Below, piece after piece: positions 18,154-32,569 of a stretch of DNA of 64,000 bases. This stretch comes from Tipula vernalis (Eukaryota > Arthropoda > Insecta > Diptera > Tipulidae). The DNA is taken from contig OY282560.1 of NCBI GenBank assembly GCA_958295665.1, positions 263,672,641 through 263,736,640 on the forward strand, in the 5' to 3' direction. Both the position numbers and the translations under genes were made by a program. The notes below the pieces were generated by a model, which saw only the letters and a list, made by a program, of their open reading frames with translations, was not told the DNA's origin and searched no databases. Position 1 is the stretch's first letter. Every line of letters starts with the position of its first letter.

Positions 18154-20581
18154 TTTTATTATACAAAAATTCCTGAAGTTCAAGTTTCCTTAGAAACTGG
18201 TAGAATACCGTGTATTAATTGAAATTACTAACGTCTCGAACGCCACTCTCTGTGATAAACCCCCTCTATGCACTTTTCGGGAGAAGAAACAATATTTTGT
18301 CCAATCACTTTTTACTGTCTTTTACGCAAGTATAGTTTTACAGTTTTACAGTAAAATAAAGTATAGTAATCATGAAAATATTGGACTTTAAGAATGTTGG
18401 TGATTTATCTGTTTGGGGGTCCCCTGAGTCCGAAAAATTAGGTTTCGAAGTGGTGTCTATCTGTCGGAATGTTTGTGTTTGCTCTACAGCCCTGATGCTT
18501 TATCATATCGAACTGAAACTTTATGTTTTATTATATAAATAAATTTAACTTTATTTTGCAAATATATATCTCGAAAAACACATCAAAACATTAAAAGATT
18601 TACAGAAAAACTGAGGTCTAAGTGAATTTTAGCCAAAATCCGCCAACCGGAAGTGGTAGCTTCCGTGCACCAGAATATTTATCTTCAAAATATTTATCTC
18701 AAAAAAATCTCGAAGAAATAATATTTCCAGAAAAATTAGGCTTTCAGTGAATTTGAAAAATTATTTTGCAAATATCCCAAAAATTATCTCGAAAAAAGAA
18801 AATTTACAGTAAAACTTAGGTCCAGTTAATTTGAGTGAAACTTATTTTACAAATATCTCAAATAATATAAGACTGACAGAAAAACTATTAAGTACAAAAT
18901 GTTCCAAATTAAATTGGTAAGAAGGTGGTTTAATAAGTAAATTACCGTAGATTCCTACCCGTGAAAGAAAGTCGTGTTTTGGCAACACATCCAATTTATT
19001 TGAGTCAATCTGCACGAGTCTACGTGCTCGCTGATGTTTTAGAAACCGTTATAGCAAGTACCAAATTGGATAAATGTGTTCGACCCCATTTAAATGCAGA
19101 GTTTAAGAACGTTTGATCTTTCATCTAATTTTAACCATTTACACAATCAAAGTGGTTGTCTCTATGCTGTGCGAGTAATTGTGTCTACTGGACATGACCA
19201 AATCAATATATTGGGCTGAGTATATTCAAGGCTAGGCAAATTACATTACACTGAGTAATTAAAATACTTTTACGAATTAGAACAAACTCAGTAATTAAAA
19301 TACAAATTACAATTACTTTCCAGTGGAGTAATTAAAATACAAATTACAATTACTTTACATTTGTAAATTGATAAACTTGATTTGACAAAATTCTTTTAGT
19401 CAAAAAACTTATCATTAGAACAACGATTATCAAGATTAGGTTTTATACTGATGGTTCTGGAACCAGGGGTGCTATTCTTGAACCATTACGAAAATTTTCG
19501 TAACCGAAAATTTTCGTAATGCTATTTTCGTAATAGTTATAGCCCTGTTGTACGACTGAGCGCTCCAAGAGCGATCAATGATCAATCACGGTGATGCTCT
19601 CTTATACCTCACCGTGATCATCACTTTATACCTTATTTCGTAAAAATAGCACGGAAAAAATGCGAACATTGTAATTTACTACACGAAAAACAAATTAAAG
19701 AAAGTCGAAGATATCTTTTTTTTTTTGCTTTATACTTCTGTTTCATGTTTTAACGTGCCATCTCAAACAAAATTTCTCGATTGCTCACGCAAAGTACAAC
19801 TGGGAGTGAAATCATAATTTAGTATTCTTGAAACCATTACGAATATAACGAAGAGAGAAAACAAGAAATAATAAAATTTCGAGAGAGAAGATGAAAATGT
19901 AAGTTACTAAAATGGTATTCTTGAAATCCGGATTACGAAAATTTTCGCAACGGAACGTTACTAAAATTTTCGGATGTTTTTTTTGTTCCTTATTGCATTT
20001 CGTAATGAAATCATTTAGATTTTTGTTTTAATTATATTCATATAAGGACGTTCATAAAACTCAATAGTTTCTGTTGATGGTTAAAAATAATATGTATTTA
20101 CATTTCGCTAAATATTTATTATTTTATTAGCACAAAAAAAGGGTACCTATTTGCTTGTGGTATGTTTATTATTTTCTTAAAAATAAGGATAATAGCTACA
20201 ATACTAATTAACAATTTGGGATGTATTTTTAAATGTCGCGTGTTGTAATTGGAATTGAATTGATATACTGTCACAGGCTGCTAATACTAATGGTACGTAT
20301 AAAGTCATACAATCATACCATCATACCATAATAGTATCGTACGACAATACGATCTAAAATCATATCGCCATAGAATCATAGCACAATGCCACTACATAAA
20401 TAGCCGTGATATCAGTCTACAAAAGTCAAATCTCCAATATAAAGAGGGGAATAAAGGTTTTTATTTTCCTATGAAACGTAAACAAAATCATATGGGAATT
20501 ATTTTGTGTTGTCTTTATTTTAATTCAAACGAACATTTTTATTGACAAATATAAATAATTTTAAATTAAATATATCGAATT

Positions 20582-20907
20582 GCAGCTTGTCCACAATTTT
20601 AATTAAAATTAATAAAATTTTAATTCACAATCTTACGTTTTAGTAAACTGATTTTTATTCGCAAATATCGTCAGGCTCCGTGCTTTTTTTAAAAATTTAA
20701 TTTCGTAGATTACTAGATTAGTTTTATTACTTTACCAATGCTACTACATAAACAGCCATGATTTATAATAAAACTAATCTAGTAATCTACGAAAAGAAAT
20801 TTAAAAAAAACACGAAGCCTAACGATTTCCCTAAAAATCAATTTACTAAAATGCAAAATTGTTAATTAAAATTTTAATTATTTCAATTAAAATTCTGTAC
20901 AAGCTGC
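20582..20907. repeat. Foldback hairpin insertion (326 bp)
   Basis: It starts gcagcttgt and ends acaagctgc. The two arms of about 145 bp are near reverse complements (tagattactagattagttttatta at 20707 pairs with taataaaactaatctagtaatcta at 20766) around a loop of about 36 bp. The right arm of the host element lacks it, which shows it is an insertion. Confidence 0.8.
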
Positions 20908-21425
20908 AAGCTATACAATGTGTTTCGTCGTCAAGTGACCGGCGGGAAAATTCGGAATATTTAAGTAAAATTATCGTAAAAAATCCTTTAAAGTGGGTGT
21001 CTCATTTTCAAGTTATGGGCTCGATTTTAATTCTGTTTGTGGTTTTTGAAAGTTTATGAGTCACTTTATTTGATAGTTTGCACTTAGCCAGGTTTTTTTT
21101 AAAGAATGTAAACAATTACGGGAAAATAACGTTTTTTTTTACTTAAGAAAACTTTTACTTTTTAAAAAACTGAACTGTATGTCGAGAAAATGTCCCATTA
21201 AGTTAATTATTTTAATTATTATGATTAATCTACAGCATAATATCTACAAATTGACAAAACTTTGTTACTAGCTAACTCTTAAAAATACCGCGCAAAAATC
21301 AACTAGAGAAAGTAGGGAAATTAAACAAAAAAGATGTTTAAATTAAAGTCAAAGAAATAAAATAATACTATTTTATTAATAATCAATAAAAACAATTTTT
21401 ATTACAAATTATTAAACATTTTTAG

Positions 21426-22385
21426 TTAAATAACATGTTCAAAATGCTCTCCACTCTTTTGTAAACAAACAAGGGCTCTCCTGATCACACTAATTGTTGT
21501 CCAACGCAATTGTTAAGGGTTGCCTCTTGTTTCTGCTGCAGCAGCGAAAATTATTGCAGTCAGAAATAAAAATCTAGGGGCGTAAGATCAGAAGACCTTG
21601 GCGGCCAGGCTACAGGACCTCCTCTATCGATCCACCGTGGATAATTTTCATTCAAATGATCACGTATTATCCTTGCCAAATGTGCTGGAGCTCCATCTAA
21701 TTGCAGCTGCATTCGTTTCCTCAACAATGGCACTTTTTCCATGAGCAAAGACAACGTGATTCCTGAAAATTCTAATAATACGTGTTGATCAAGCCTGTCT
21801 GGTTGCACGTAAAGTCTCATAAGTTAATCGTGGATCATTCCCGCCCATACATTTATAGAAAAATGGCTCTGGAAAGCTGTCTCCTTTACGACATGTGGGT
21901 TTTCGATGGCGCAAACATGGAGGTTTCTATAATTTGTTATACCCGCCCTGGTGAAAGTAGCTTCATCTGTCCACAATATTCTCCTTATAAAATTGACATC
22001 ACTTCTTTGCTGTGAAATTATCCAGTTACAAAAAACTGATCTGGCACGATGGCCCACATCTCCTAGATGTTGATAAGGATTAAGGCCTTCTTGACCTCGA
22101 TATGCCTAATCTTATCGACAGGCGACTGATACTTGTCGTAGGGTCAGCGCGTATTAATCATAATTAATCCTGTTCCAACGTGTACGTTAATATTCACGCT
22201 GGACTCGTGTTGTTGTTAGAATAATCCCTGTTCGGAAAAACGTCGATTTATTGCAATGAACGCCCTATACCTAAGTACTGGCCTGCTGGATATCGACGCC
22301 TGTATTTTTCGACAGTAGCGCGTGCATTTCCATTACAGAACAGGTTTACAAAATGCATATCTGGTAGATCACGCAAATGTGTCAT
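21426..22385 (-). pseudogene. Mariner-superfamily transposase pseudogene (rosa/DD41D-like)
   Basis: It reads from an ATG at 22385. The N-terminal part has MHFVNLFCNGNARATVEKYR, the DUF4817-type helix-turn-helix start seen in a widespread insect family. After decay with stops, the DDE core is clear: ILWTDEATFTRAG (first D), then LQLDGAPAHLARIIRDHL (second D), then WPPRSSDLTPLDFY (third D). Forty residues separate the last two D, close to the DD41D spacing of rosa-type mariners. The C-terminus ends ..GEHFEHVI-type at 21426. Several stops and frameshifts make it inactive. It lies between the long inverted repeats and would have been the transposase of that element. Assignment to the rosa subgroup is by spacing only. 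Confidence 0.85.
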
Positions 22386-25169
22386 TGGAATGATTAAGCG
22401 TTCACTTAACACAAACTGTCCTTTTAATTATCACACAAACTTAAAATTGTTAAAACACAGAACACTGAGAGAACATAGTGTCACACGATCGGTTAGCGAA
22501 CAACTGAACTATTTATTATTACTTACCAATTTGAGTTTTCGATCATTTAAAAGATTTGGTTAGATAACATCGCTATATCTAAACGGCTACAAACGCCATT
22601 TTTTCGACAAATTGCTGTTCGAATGTTTTATGAGTTATGTAGTAACAATGTTTTGTGAATTTGTAGATATTATGCTGTAGATTAATAATTATAAATAAAA
22701 TAACCATGTCATGGGACATTTTTTCGACTTACATTTTTTTGACCTTCAATTCATTTTTTTAAAAAGTAGAGGTTTTTTTAAGTAAAAAAATCGTTTAAGT
22801 AAAAAAATGTGATTTTCCCATAATTTGTTACGTTCTTGACAAAAATCTGGGTTAGTGTGCAAATTAACCAATAAAGTGACTCATAAGCTTTTAAAAACCG
22901 CAAACAGAATTAAAATCGAGCCCATAACTTGGGAGATATGATGAAAAATGTGAAAAGGTATCACCAACACACAAGGGGTCACTTGCCGACGAAACAGATT
23001 GTATTTAATTTAAAATTATTTCTATTTATCAATAAAAATTTTCATTTAGAATAAATTGAAAATAAAGGCAACATAAAATCTCATATGATTTTGTTTACGT
23101 TCCATAGGAAAATAAAAATGTTTATTCCCTTAACACCACTACAAGTTTTTTTTCATGGCTTTTTATGTACTGGCATTGCATAGGATCATATCATCGTACT
23201 ACCATACCATCAAACCATCATGCCACCATACACGACATAACATTATATCATGGTACAATCGTACCATCATACAATTAATGTACCATAGTACCATAAAAAC
23301 AGATTGGTGAAAAAAAAAAATTCTAAATCGGATAAGCGATTTTTAGACGTCCAGAAAGATGGACAGACACATTATTATTTTTTTTTTGCTTTTCCGGACT
23401 CAAGGACTTTCAAAACGTCGAGAAAAATGGTTTTGGATCAAACAAATTTTTGGTCATTTTTGACAAGATTTCAATACATTGGTCTTTTTAGGCCGAAGTA
23501 ATTTTCCCTTTAAAAGAAAAAGTAGCATACACAATCATTTTTAATATATTTAATTAATTATTAAATAAATAAGCTATTATTTACAAAAATTCACAACAAT
23601 TATTAATTTTAACTAAAGAAAGCGTCCGCTTCGCTTAATATTCTCAGGTATACTAACATTTTTAATCATCTCTTTCGAAATCTTCTTAGTTTTTTATTCC
23701 TCTCTTCGTAATTTTCGTAATGGCTTCAAGAATACTAATTTATGATTTCACCATTACGATTACGAAAATATTGTGCACTACGAAAATTTTCGTAATGTTT
23801 GAAGATAGGGCATTTAAAATAATAAAACAAAATTGTTCCAAATGGACTTAATGAATGATAAAAATCACACTTTAAATTACACATTGTATTAATTAATTTT
23901 CAATCATTACAATTTTAACAAATAAATATAAAAGTTAAATAGGCAATATAGCTTTAAATAACATATTTTTGTTGTATTGAATCCCATATTCCATTTTTGT
24001 CCGCTATAGCCAATTGTCAATTACGAAAAATCTCATACCCTTACACGTATTGTTTAAAATTAGAAAGTGGTGAAGCATTAAAAAAAATATCCCACGATTT
24101 AGGTATATACGACATGTAAATACAAAAATTTAGAAGAAAATATCCTTTTGTTCTAGTTAGGTAGTAAACAACACCGAATGCATATAAGTAGTAAAGTAAA
24201 TCGTTATCTCGAAATATTTTTAAGACCACGTGAAACAAAGAAAAAAAAGGTACGCTATTGTTTTCACTTTTTTATAAAATATTGAGAATAGAAAATATTG
24301 AGTTTTATGAACATCCTTATCAATTTAATTAACACAAAAACCAAATGATTTCATTACGAAATGCAATGGGAAACGAAAAAACCATTACGAAAATTTTAGT
24401 AACGTTCCGTTGCGAAAATTTTCGTAATCCGATTTCAAGAATACGATTTTAGGGTTTTCGTAATACTTTGACACTAACTAGCAATACGAAAGTTTTCGTA
24501 ATGGTTCAAGAATAGCACCCCAGATTTGATTAAGCCTTGTAAAAATTCTAATAAGAAATTTCAAAAACTGAGGTAATTAAAATACAAATTACAATTACTT
24601 AGAATTTAAGTAATTAAAATACAAGATACTGTTACTTGGAAAATGATTAAATACATGTAATTCGTTACTGCCCAGCTTTGAGTATATTTCCATAAAAATC
24701 TTCTCCCCCAAAATATTTTACTATAATAGTTTCCTCTAAAACTGCATACCCAAACATCGATCGCCTCAATAACGTTTATTTTCTCAGTATGTAGTTATGG
24801 ATTTAGGATTACAGAAAATTTAACTACTGCATAATGTTAATTTTTAAAAATTATGAGCTTTTCAGTTTTTCCCGTTTTCTTACTAAAAGTCGTGTAAGCC
24901 CCGAATGTTTTTTACAAACTAGTCGTTGATCCTTTCGTTTATATTTGTTGAAGATATTGAACCTTCACAATATTTATTTTTTGATACTCTGCAGCCAAAA
25001 ACATTTAGGTACTTTTATTTTTCTAAAACTACCTACCTAATGCCATTTTAAAAGTTTTTTTTTCGAGCATCACCTTTCCAAAATTACACTTTTTGACAAT
25101 TATGAAGTTAAAAATCTACACTCAATTGTTATTCGCTTAGAACTTCTGTTTTCCAAACATGAAACGTAT

Positions 25170-25661
25170 TGACACCTAGGGTGTAATAGAATAAGTTAAA
25201 TTAATCGCTCAATGTTTTACTGTACTAAAATGGAATTTTCCATGGTAAAAATGTTCTAAATGTTTCTACACTATTCTTACTGGAAAAGTCATGAACTTTC
25301 TAGAAGCTTGGTTAGTGTATATAAAAAGGAGAACGAAATGGAATTGGAAAAAATTATTAGAATTTGGAACGCGATAGTGTAAAGTTGTGAATTATTAGTA
25401 TTTGGTAAGCGATAGTGTGAAGTATAAAAAGGAATTAAAAAGTAATTTAAAAAATGTTTTAGTGCAAAATAAAAAGCAAAAGTGATCAGAAAAATTGTGC
25501 GAATAATTTATATAAACTGATTTTGTGAATTATCATTAATAAATTGTGTTGTAATAATTTTTGTGTGAAATAAATAAATTCGTTGCTGATAAATTGAATT
25601 GATTTTGTTTTATTCACAATCCAGTGATACCAACCTTGATTGACAAGGGAAAAACGTAACA
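25170..25661 (+). repeat. Solo LTR, copy B
   Basis: Counterpart of 11113-11604 with the same tgacacctag...cgtaaca borders and TATA context. Near-identical to copy A. Confidence 0.75.
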
Positions 25662-25856
25662 ACATTTTCGTAAAATCAACAGAAAAAAGTTATTTCTTAA
25701 AAAGATATTTATTATCCCTAAATGAGAGTGGAGGATTTAACATGCAATGAATGCAATATCCTTTCTGTTCCTGAAGAAACATTAATTTACTCGAGAATGA
25801 GAATCTAATTTAATTAGATTACTAGGTTATTTGTAGAAACCAATTACAGAACATAT

Positions 25857-27311
25857 TGTTACGTTTTTGCCTTGTCACTCAAGGCTCGTATCACTGGATT
25901 GTGAATAATAGAAAATCAATTTAATTTATCTCCAACGAATTTATTTATTTCACACAAGAATTATTGCAACACAGTTTATCAATAAAAATTCACAAAATCA
26001 CTTTAAATAATTTTTACACAATTTTACTATTCACTTATAATTTTTATTTCGCGCTACAACACTTTTTAAATCACTTTTTAATTACTTTTTAATCTTCACA
26101 CTGTCGCTTTCCAAATATTACTCATAATCTTACAAGTTTACTCTATCGCGTTCCAAATACTAATAATCCAAATCGATCTTGTTCGCCTTTTTATATACAC
26201 AAACCAAGCTTCTCGAAAGTTCATGACTTTTCCAATTAGAATAGAGTAGAACAATTTTATCAGGGAAAATTCCATTTTAGTACCCAAGTATGGGTAGTTT
26301 TTCACAAAACCTAACTCAAATAGAGCAATAAGTTTTTCCTAAGTTTTTTGATGAAAAAATTCGAAGCTAACTTCATGCTGTCATATACATATATACAAAA
26401 TATACAAGTAGAGTAGCGTGTATATCGTATATGTATACCCAAAACCAACAAATATGTTTATACATTTTTTGTTATATGTATAGACGTTTTTTTGGTTTTG
26501 ACATGTAGAATATGTATGTAGAACATCTACTTTTCAAAATTGTTGTGCGCATTGGTTGTTAGTTTAATATTTTGTTTTTTTTTTTTGCGTTTCGATTTTT
26601 TTTTATAAATATTTATATTTTAATTTAATATATAATTGGACGCTCGACGCCTAATTGTGATTTTGGGTAAGTTTTGTGAGTGATTTTTTAATAAACCATA
26701 TTAATATTTTATTTTGTGAATGCGTCATTTTCTTTTATAGCCTGATGAGATTGATTGAATAAATTTGTCATAGTCTTCATCGGATGGAAACTGAATTGAA
26801 AACTATTAATAATTTCACTTCTTCGTAATAATCATAATAATAACAAATAATTAATATTTATATTATAATTTAAAAATTAGATTTAAAAGATAAAAGCCGT
26901 TTATATAAATATGTAATTTTATTAATGTTAAATATACTAAATAAGTTTTATTACTAAATTTCAGTATTGAATTTTTAATTTTGTTTCATTTTAAACGTTT
27001 ATTTTACCCGCCAAATTTCGCTGACGTTGACATATACATACATACACAAAAATGTTCCCGCTCATTTTTTTTGATATTTACACACACACATTCTTACATT
27101 TTTATAATATTGAGTTTAGTCCAGTTAAGACTTTTAGCGACAAGTTTCATACAACTTTTTAGAATAAGTCCTAACCAAAACCTAGAAAAAGTCTTAACTA
27201 AGTTAAGACTTATTCTAGGTTTTTTGACAAAAAAGTCTTAAGTAAAAATACTTGGGTACAGTTAAACATTGAGCTATTAATTTTACTTATTCTATCACAC
27301 GCTAGGTGTCA
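25857..27311 (-). repeat. Solo LTR, inverted copy B, interrupted by a CCCAAGTAT element
   Basis: The LTR is in two pieces, 25857-26282 and 27257-27311, giving about 480 bp when the insertion is left out. The 5' end (gctaggtgtca on the plus strand) is at 27311. Beyond it lies accgtcacaatatgcc...ctgaggcacacagcat-type sequence, which also precedes the plus-strand LTR at 29948, so it probably is the internal 3' end of the parent retroelement. Confidence 0.8.
26283..27256. mobile_element. CCCAAGTAT-ended element with TA duplication (974 bp)
   Basis: It starts CCCAAGTATGGG and ends AATACTTGGG, flanked by TA at 26281-26282 and 27257-27258. The LTR at 11113 shows the uninterrupted form of this site. 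Second-tier inverted similarity is weak (gttttttgatgaaaaaa against ttttttgacaaaaaa). The TA duplication indicates Tc1/mariner-type insertion. No coding sequence seen. The same ends bound the Cul2-carrying elements at 47025 and 48366, but the interior is unrelated. Confidence 0.8.
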
Positions 27312-28193
27312 CCGTCACAATATGCCTTAATGCTGTGTGCCTCAGAAGACTTTTCAAACTAAACTTTTGTAAGACCCAGTAATTCATGCAATATTTAAAT
27401 AGATGTCACTAGGTTAAAAGTATTCAATTGTGCCTTATAGCCAACTAAACTTTTCAATGTCTCGTTTAAATAAATGACGTCTAATAAAAAATAAACCGAA
27501 TCGTTTATTAAAAGTATGTAATTCAAAATAAGATTTATATATATGTATGTAGGATTTAAGGTATTCCGAATTTGTTCAACTCAATTAGGATGCAGCCTGT
27601 ATCGTATTTTATGTTATATTTAAATTGTATAATTGCTTTATATATTATTACTGTTATGTAAAATGATTATTAACTGTACAATCAGATTAAAGCAATTGAT
27701 TTTGCTGTTTCGAGTAGTAAACAATTCGTGCTTTTTTCTTAAAAACTAATGAATCGATCAGCGGGTAGTTTTGAGCAACATATATTAAGGAAATTCCTTA
27801 ACCTATTGAGTTTTCGTGAAGCAAATGTGTAGTTTTGTACGTTTAGGTTTAGTTTTGGTGCGTTTAAGACGTTGTGTTCCAAACAGGAAAAACTGACCGA
27901 TTAAACATTTAAGTTTGTGGTGATTAACGTGTATAAAACTTTATCGTGAAGTTAATATAGTTGGCGAATTTCTATATCCGTGAGAGATTTTCCATATACC
28001 AAGATTTGTGGTGATATAAAATGCCGTGGAATAACACCGAATTCGTGAGTCGAGAAATATAAAGTACCGTATTTTGTACCAAGGCAGTATTTAACGGCTA
28101 AAGTAATACGCGTGATATTTAAAAATATGTGCTGTTGTACGCAGTTTTAATTTGCCAAAGATCAAAGATAAAATCAGAACGGTCCTAAGATCA
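27312..28193. other. Retroelement flank and possible 5' leader, no gene
   Basis: 27312-27365 is an inverted copy of 29895-29947 (aagtcttctgaggcacacag), retroelement internal sequence. From about 27720 the base composition shifts to purine-rich sequence with gtg-rich strings leading into the gag remnant, consistent with a retrotransposon leader. No 5' LTR could be delimited. Confidence 0.45.
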
Positions 28194-29450
28194 CCGAATT
28201 TGTGATGGGCCGAAAAAAAAAATTCTTCGTAATTCACCTGAAATTGAGGACGGTTTTATTCGTAAGATGATGGAAATGTTTAGAATATTCACGAATGTTG
28301 AGTCGGTGAATTCAAATAATACAGTGCTATTGAACGAACCAAAAAGCAGCACTATGATGGAGGGTGGTGACAGCGCAGATATGACAAATAGAAGTAGGAA
28401 AACTAATGCTAGCGAACTTAACGGCAAGCAACAGGAAGATAATATCCAGTTGAAAGAGTTACGAATACGGGAGCTGGCGCTGAAAGGTAAAATGTATTAT
28501 CGCGCCTACTGCTGGAGCTTGCTTAAGAGCTTGCTTAAGTTTTAGAGATGTCGAAGAATCGCTTTCGAAGTTTAGCGGGTAGGATGATTATCCCGTCGAG
28601 AAATGGATTCAGGATGTCGAAGATGCTGTATGTATGAAATTGAATGCTGAACAGAAACTTATTTTTTCAAAAAGACAGTTAACTGGAACAGCAAAAGACA
28701 GTTTACGTTTGGCGGTTACTGATACCTGGGAAAATCTAATCACACATTTATTCAACGAGTTCAAAAAGAAAGTGAATTCTGCTGTGGCGCATGGCAGAGA
28801 GGAAGAAAAAGAAAGATGAATCTTTGAAAAATTATTTAATCGCCATGCGTGAACTAGGTCAAACCGGCAACTTGGAAGATGTTTCGATAATCGATTACTG
28901 TATAAGTGGAATAACCGATTATAAACATAATAAGGCGGTTTTATATGGATCAATCTCTGAAAAAATCTGATGGTTCAAAGTTCTAAATCTTGTGCAGCCA
29001 TAGAGAATCAGGATGATTCTTCATCTAAAGCTGTCAAAAATGTAATGTTCAATGGAAAGGAACTTTGTGCACTAGTTGATACCGGAAGCGACATTAGTTA
29101 ATGTCAAATAAAAAATTCATTGGAACGGGCATTTGCGAATTTAGCGAGGAGTGCACAAAGTATATGAGGCCACAGTTCACATAGTTCCTGATGGAATACT
29201 GCCAGTTGAATTTTTATTGGGTAGATATTTGGGTAGAGAAAATTCATTCCGGGAAACGTTTCAATAGTGATTGAGCATGGAGAACTTCCGCTGAACATAA
29301 ACCATATAATGATCGTGGAGTGGCGGATAGAATTCAATTATTGGTAGTAAACTAATATCCAGAGAAGAGAACGCCAAGTACAAACATAAAAATGCATATT
29401 GAGCTGACCAATGAGAAACCGATTGCTTATAAACTGAATTATGAAAGAAA
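28194..29450 (+). pseudogene. Gypsy-type gag and protease remnant
   Basis: Read in several frames. An N-terminal helical Gag part (28225-28545, LKELRIRELALKGK) leads to a capsid region around 28590-28970 (DYPVEKWIQDVEDA, WENLITHLFNEF, and in the next frame SLKNYLIAMRELGQ and NKAVLYGSISE). The CCHC region is absent. A retroviral-type aspartyl protease starts near 29040 with VMFNGKELCALVDTGSDIS and is followed by HIVPDGILPVEFLLGRYLG at about 29177-29233. Reverse transcriptase is missing: after about 29440 an AT hairpin and then the LTR at 29948 follow. Multiple stops and frameshifts. The LTR downstream on the same strand may be its 3' LTR. Confidence 0.82.
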
Positions 29451-29697
29451 ATTATTAAAATTATTAAAACTGTATGATTTTAATTAACAATAGTTAAAAT
29501 ATCGTGCATTTACTAAAAGTAAAATTTAAAATTTTAACAGTTTTAATAAAAAATTTCATTTTATCGTTTTAATTTACGATGATAAATTGAAATTTTGCAT
29601 TAAAACTGTTTATATTTTAAATTTTATTTTTAGTAAATGCACGTTATTTTAACTATCGTTCATTAAAATAATACAGTTTCAACTATTTTAATAATTA
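29450..29697. repeat. AT-rich palindromic insertion (foldback)
   Basis: About 120 bp arms pair closely: gtgcatttactaaaagtaaa near 29499 against tttatttttagtaaatgcac near 29623, and terminal AATTATTAAAAT at both borders. It interrupts the Gypsy remnant. Likely a hairpin-type MITE, since no coding sequence is present. Confidence 0.75.
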
Positions 29698-29947
29698 TGT
29701 TACATAATTTGGTAAAAAAAAGAAATATCGTTCTCGTTACTCGTTCTCAATGTGTACCGGGCTTTACTGACTACGTATTTTAAACTGTATGTCATACAAA
29801 TTGAAAAGTCGTCGAAAAGTAACCTCGTAAACTGCCTTTTTTACCAAGCATCTATGAGGAAATAGCGAAAGCTTCAAAATTTAAAAAGTTTAAATTAAAA
29901 AGTCTTCTGAGGCACACAGCATAAGTTAAAAAAACATACTGTGACGG

Positions 29948-30353
29948 TGACACCTAGATTGTAATATAACAAGTTAAATTAATAGCTCATTATTTTACTG
30001 TACTAAAACGGAATTTTTCATGATAAAACTGTTCTAAATGTGTCTACACTATTCTTACTGGAAAACTCATGAACTTTCTAGAAGTTTCATTGAGTATATA
30101 AAAAGGCGAACGAGATCGAATTGGAATTGTTAGTATTTGGAACGCGATAGTGTGAAGATTAAAATGGAATTAGAAAGTGATTTAAAAAGTGTTTTAATGC
30201 GAAATAAAAAGTAAAAGTGATCAATGAAATTGTGCAAATTGTGTTGCAATATTTTTTGTGTGAAATAAATAAATTCGTTGGTAATAAATTGAATTGTTTT
30301 GTTTTTATTCACAATCCAGTGATTCGAACCTTGATTGACAAGGCAAAAACGTA
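29948..30353 (+). repeat. LTR, slightly shortened
   Basis: It starts tgacacctag and keeps the TATA context (gagtatataaaaaggcgaac at 30090) and AATAAA near 30267. It ends at aacgta, 3 bases short of the consensus end, then ggttagggttag. Same family as 11113. It follows the Gypsy gag-protease remnant on the same strand and may be that element's 3' LTR. Confidence 0.75.
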
Positions 30354-30448
30354 GGTTAGGGTTAGGTAAATATTAATAAATTTTAAAAATATTTGAACTA
30401 GGTGGTTTTGGCACTAAAAGGTAACTTTTGGTTGGCCCCCTAATTTTT

Positions 30449-32569
<2,121 letters not shown>

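Larger units (their letters stand above)
20275..23300. mobile_element. Mariner-like element with long inverted repeats
   Basis: Nested in the previous element. Its arms, about 700 bp each, pair across the transposase: 20275-20581 plus 20908-21280 on the left with 22620-23300 on the right. Landmarks are tttcgtcg...aagtgacc at 20921 against ggtcacttg.cgacgaaac at 22977, and attatgctgtagattaat in both. The left arm is split by a hairpin insertion at 20582-20907. Outer borders are approximate. Confidence 0.75.
19467..24520. mobile_element. Inverted-repeat element of unassigned family, 3 bp CAG duplication
   Basis: The ends are inverted repeats starting GGGTGCTATTCTTGAACCAT and continuing ACGAAAA. 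Further imperfect inverted homology, with many copies of the motif tacgaaaattttcgtaa, extends for roughly 500 bp (19467-20060 against 24270-24520, plus an inner block at about 19810-19900 against 23690-23765). The flanking CAG is duplicated (19464-19466 and 24521-24523), while the empty site in copy A has one CAG at 10522-10524. Its own sequence, apart from the mariner-like element nested inside, is about 2 kb and shows no transposase, so it is non-autonomous. A 3 bp duplication with a GGG end does not match a superfamily I can name with confidence. Confidence 0.8.
19227..24680. mobile_element. hAT-type MITE, copy B, split by a 5 kb insertion
   Basis: The same element as 10244-10681, with target-site duplication AGTATATT at 19219-19226 and 24681-24688. 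It is interrupted at its internal CAG (19464-19466) by the GGGTGCTATTC element. Confidence 0.85.

Noticed and set aside
23304..23501. 65-codon frame MVKKKNSKSDKRFLDVQK
   Set aside because: Lies in non-coding transposon sequence, lacks a recognised domain and has low-complexity borders.
30353..30375. ggttagggttaggt, resembling insect telomere repeat TTAGG
   Set aside because: Only two imperfect units next to an LTR; no longer array, so not an interstitial telomere.
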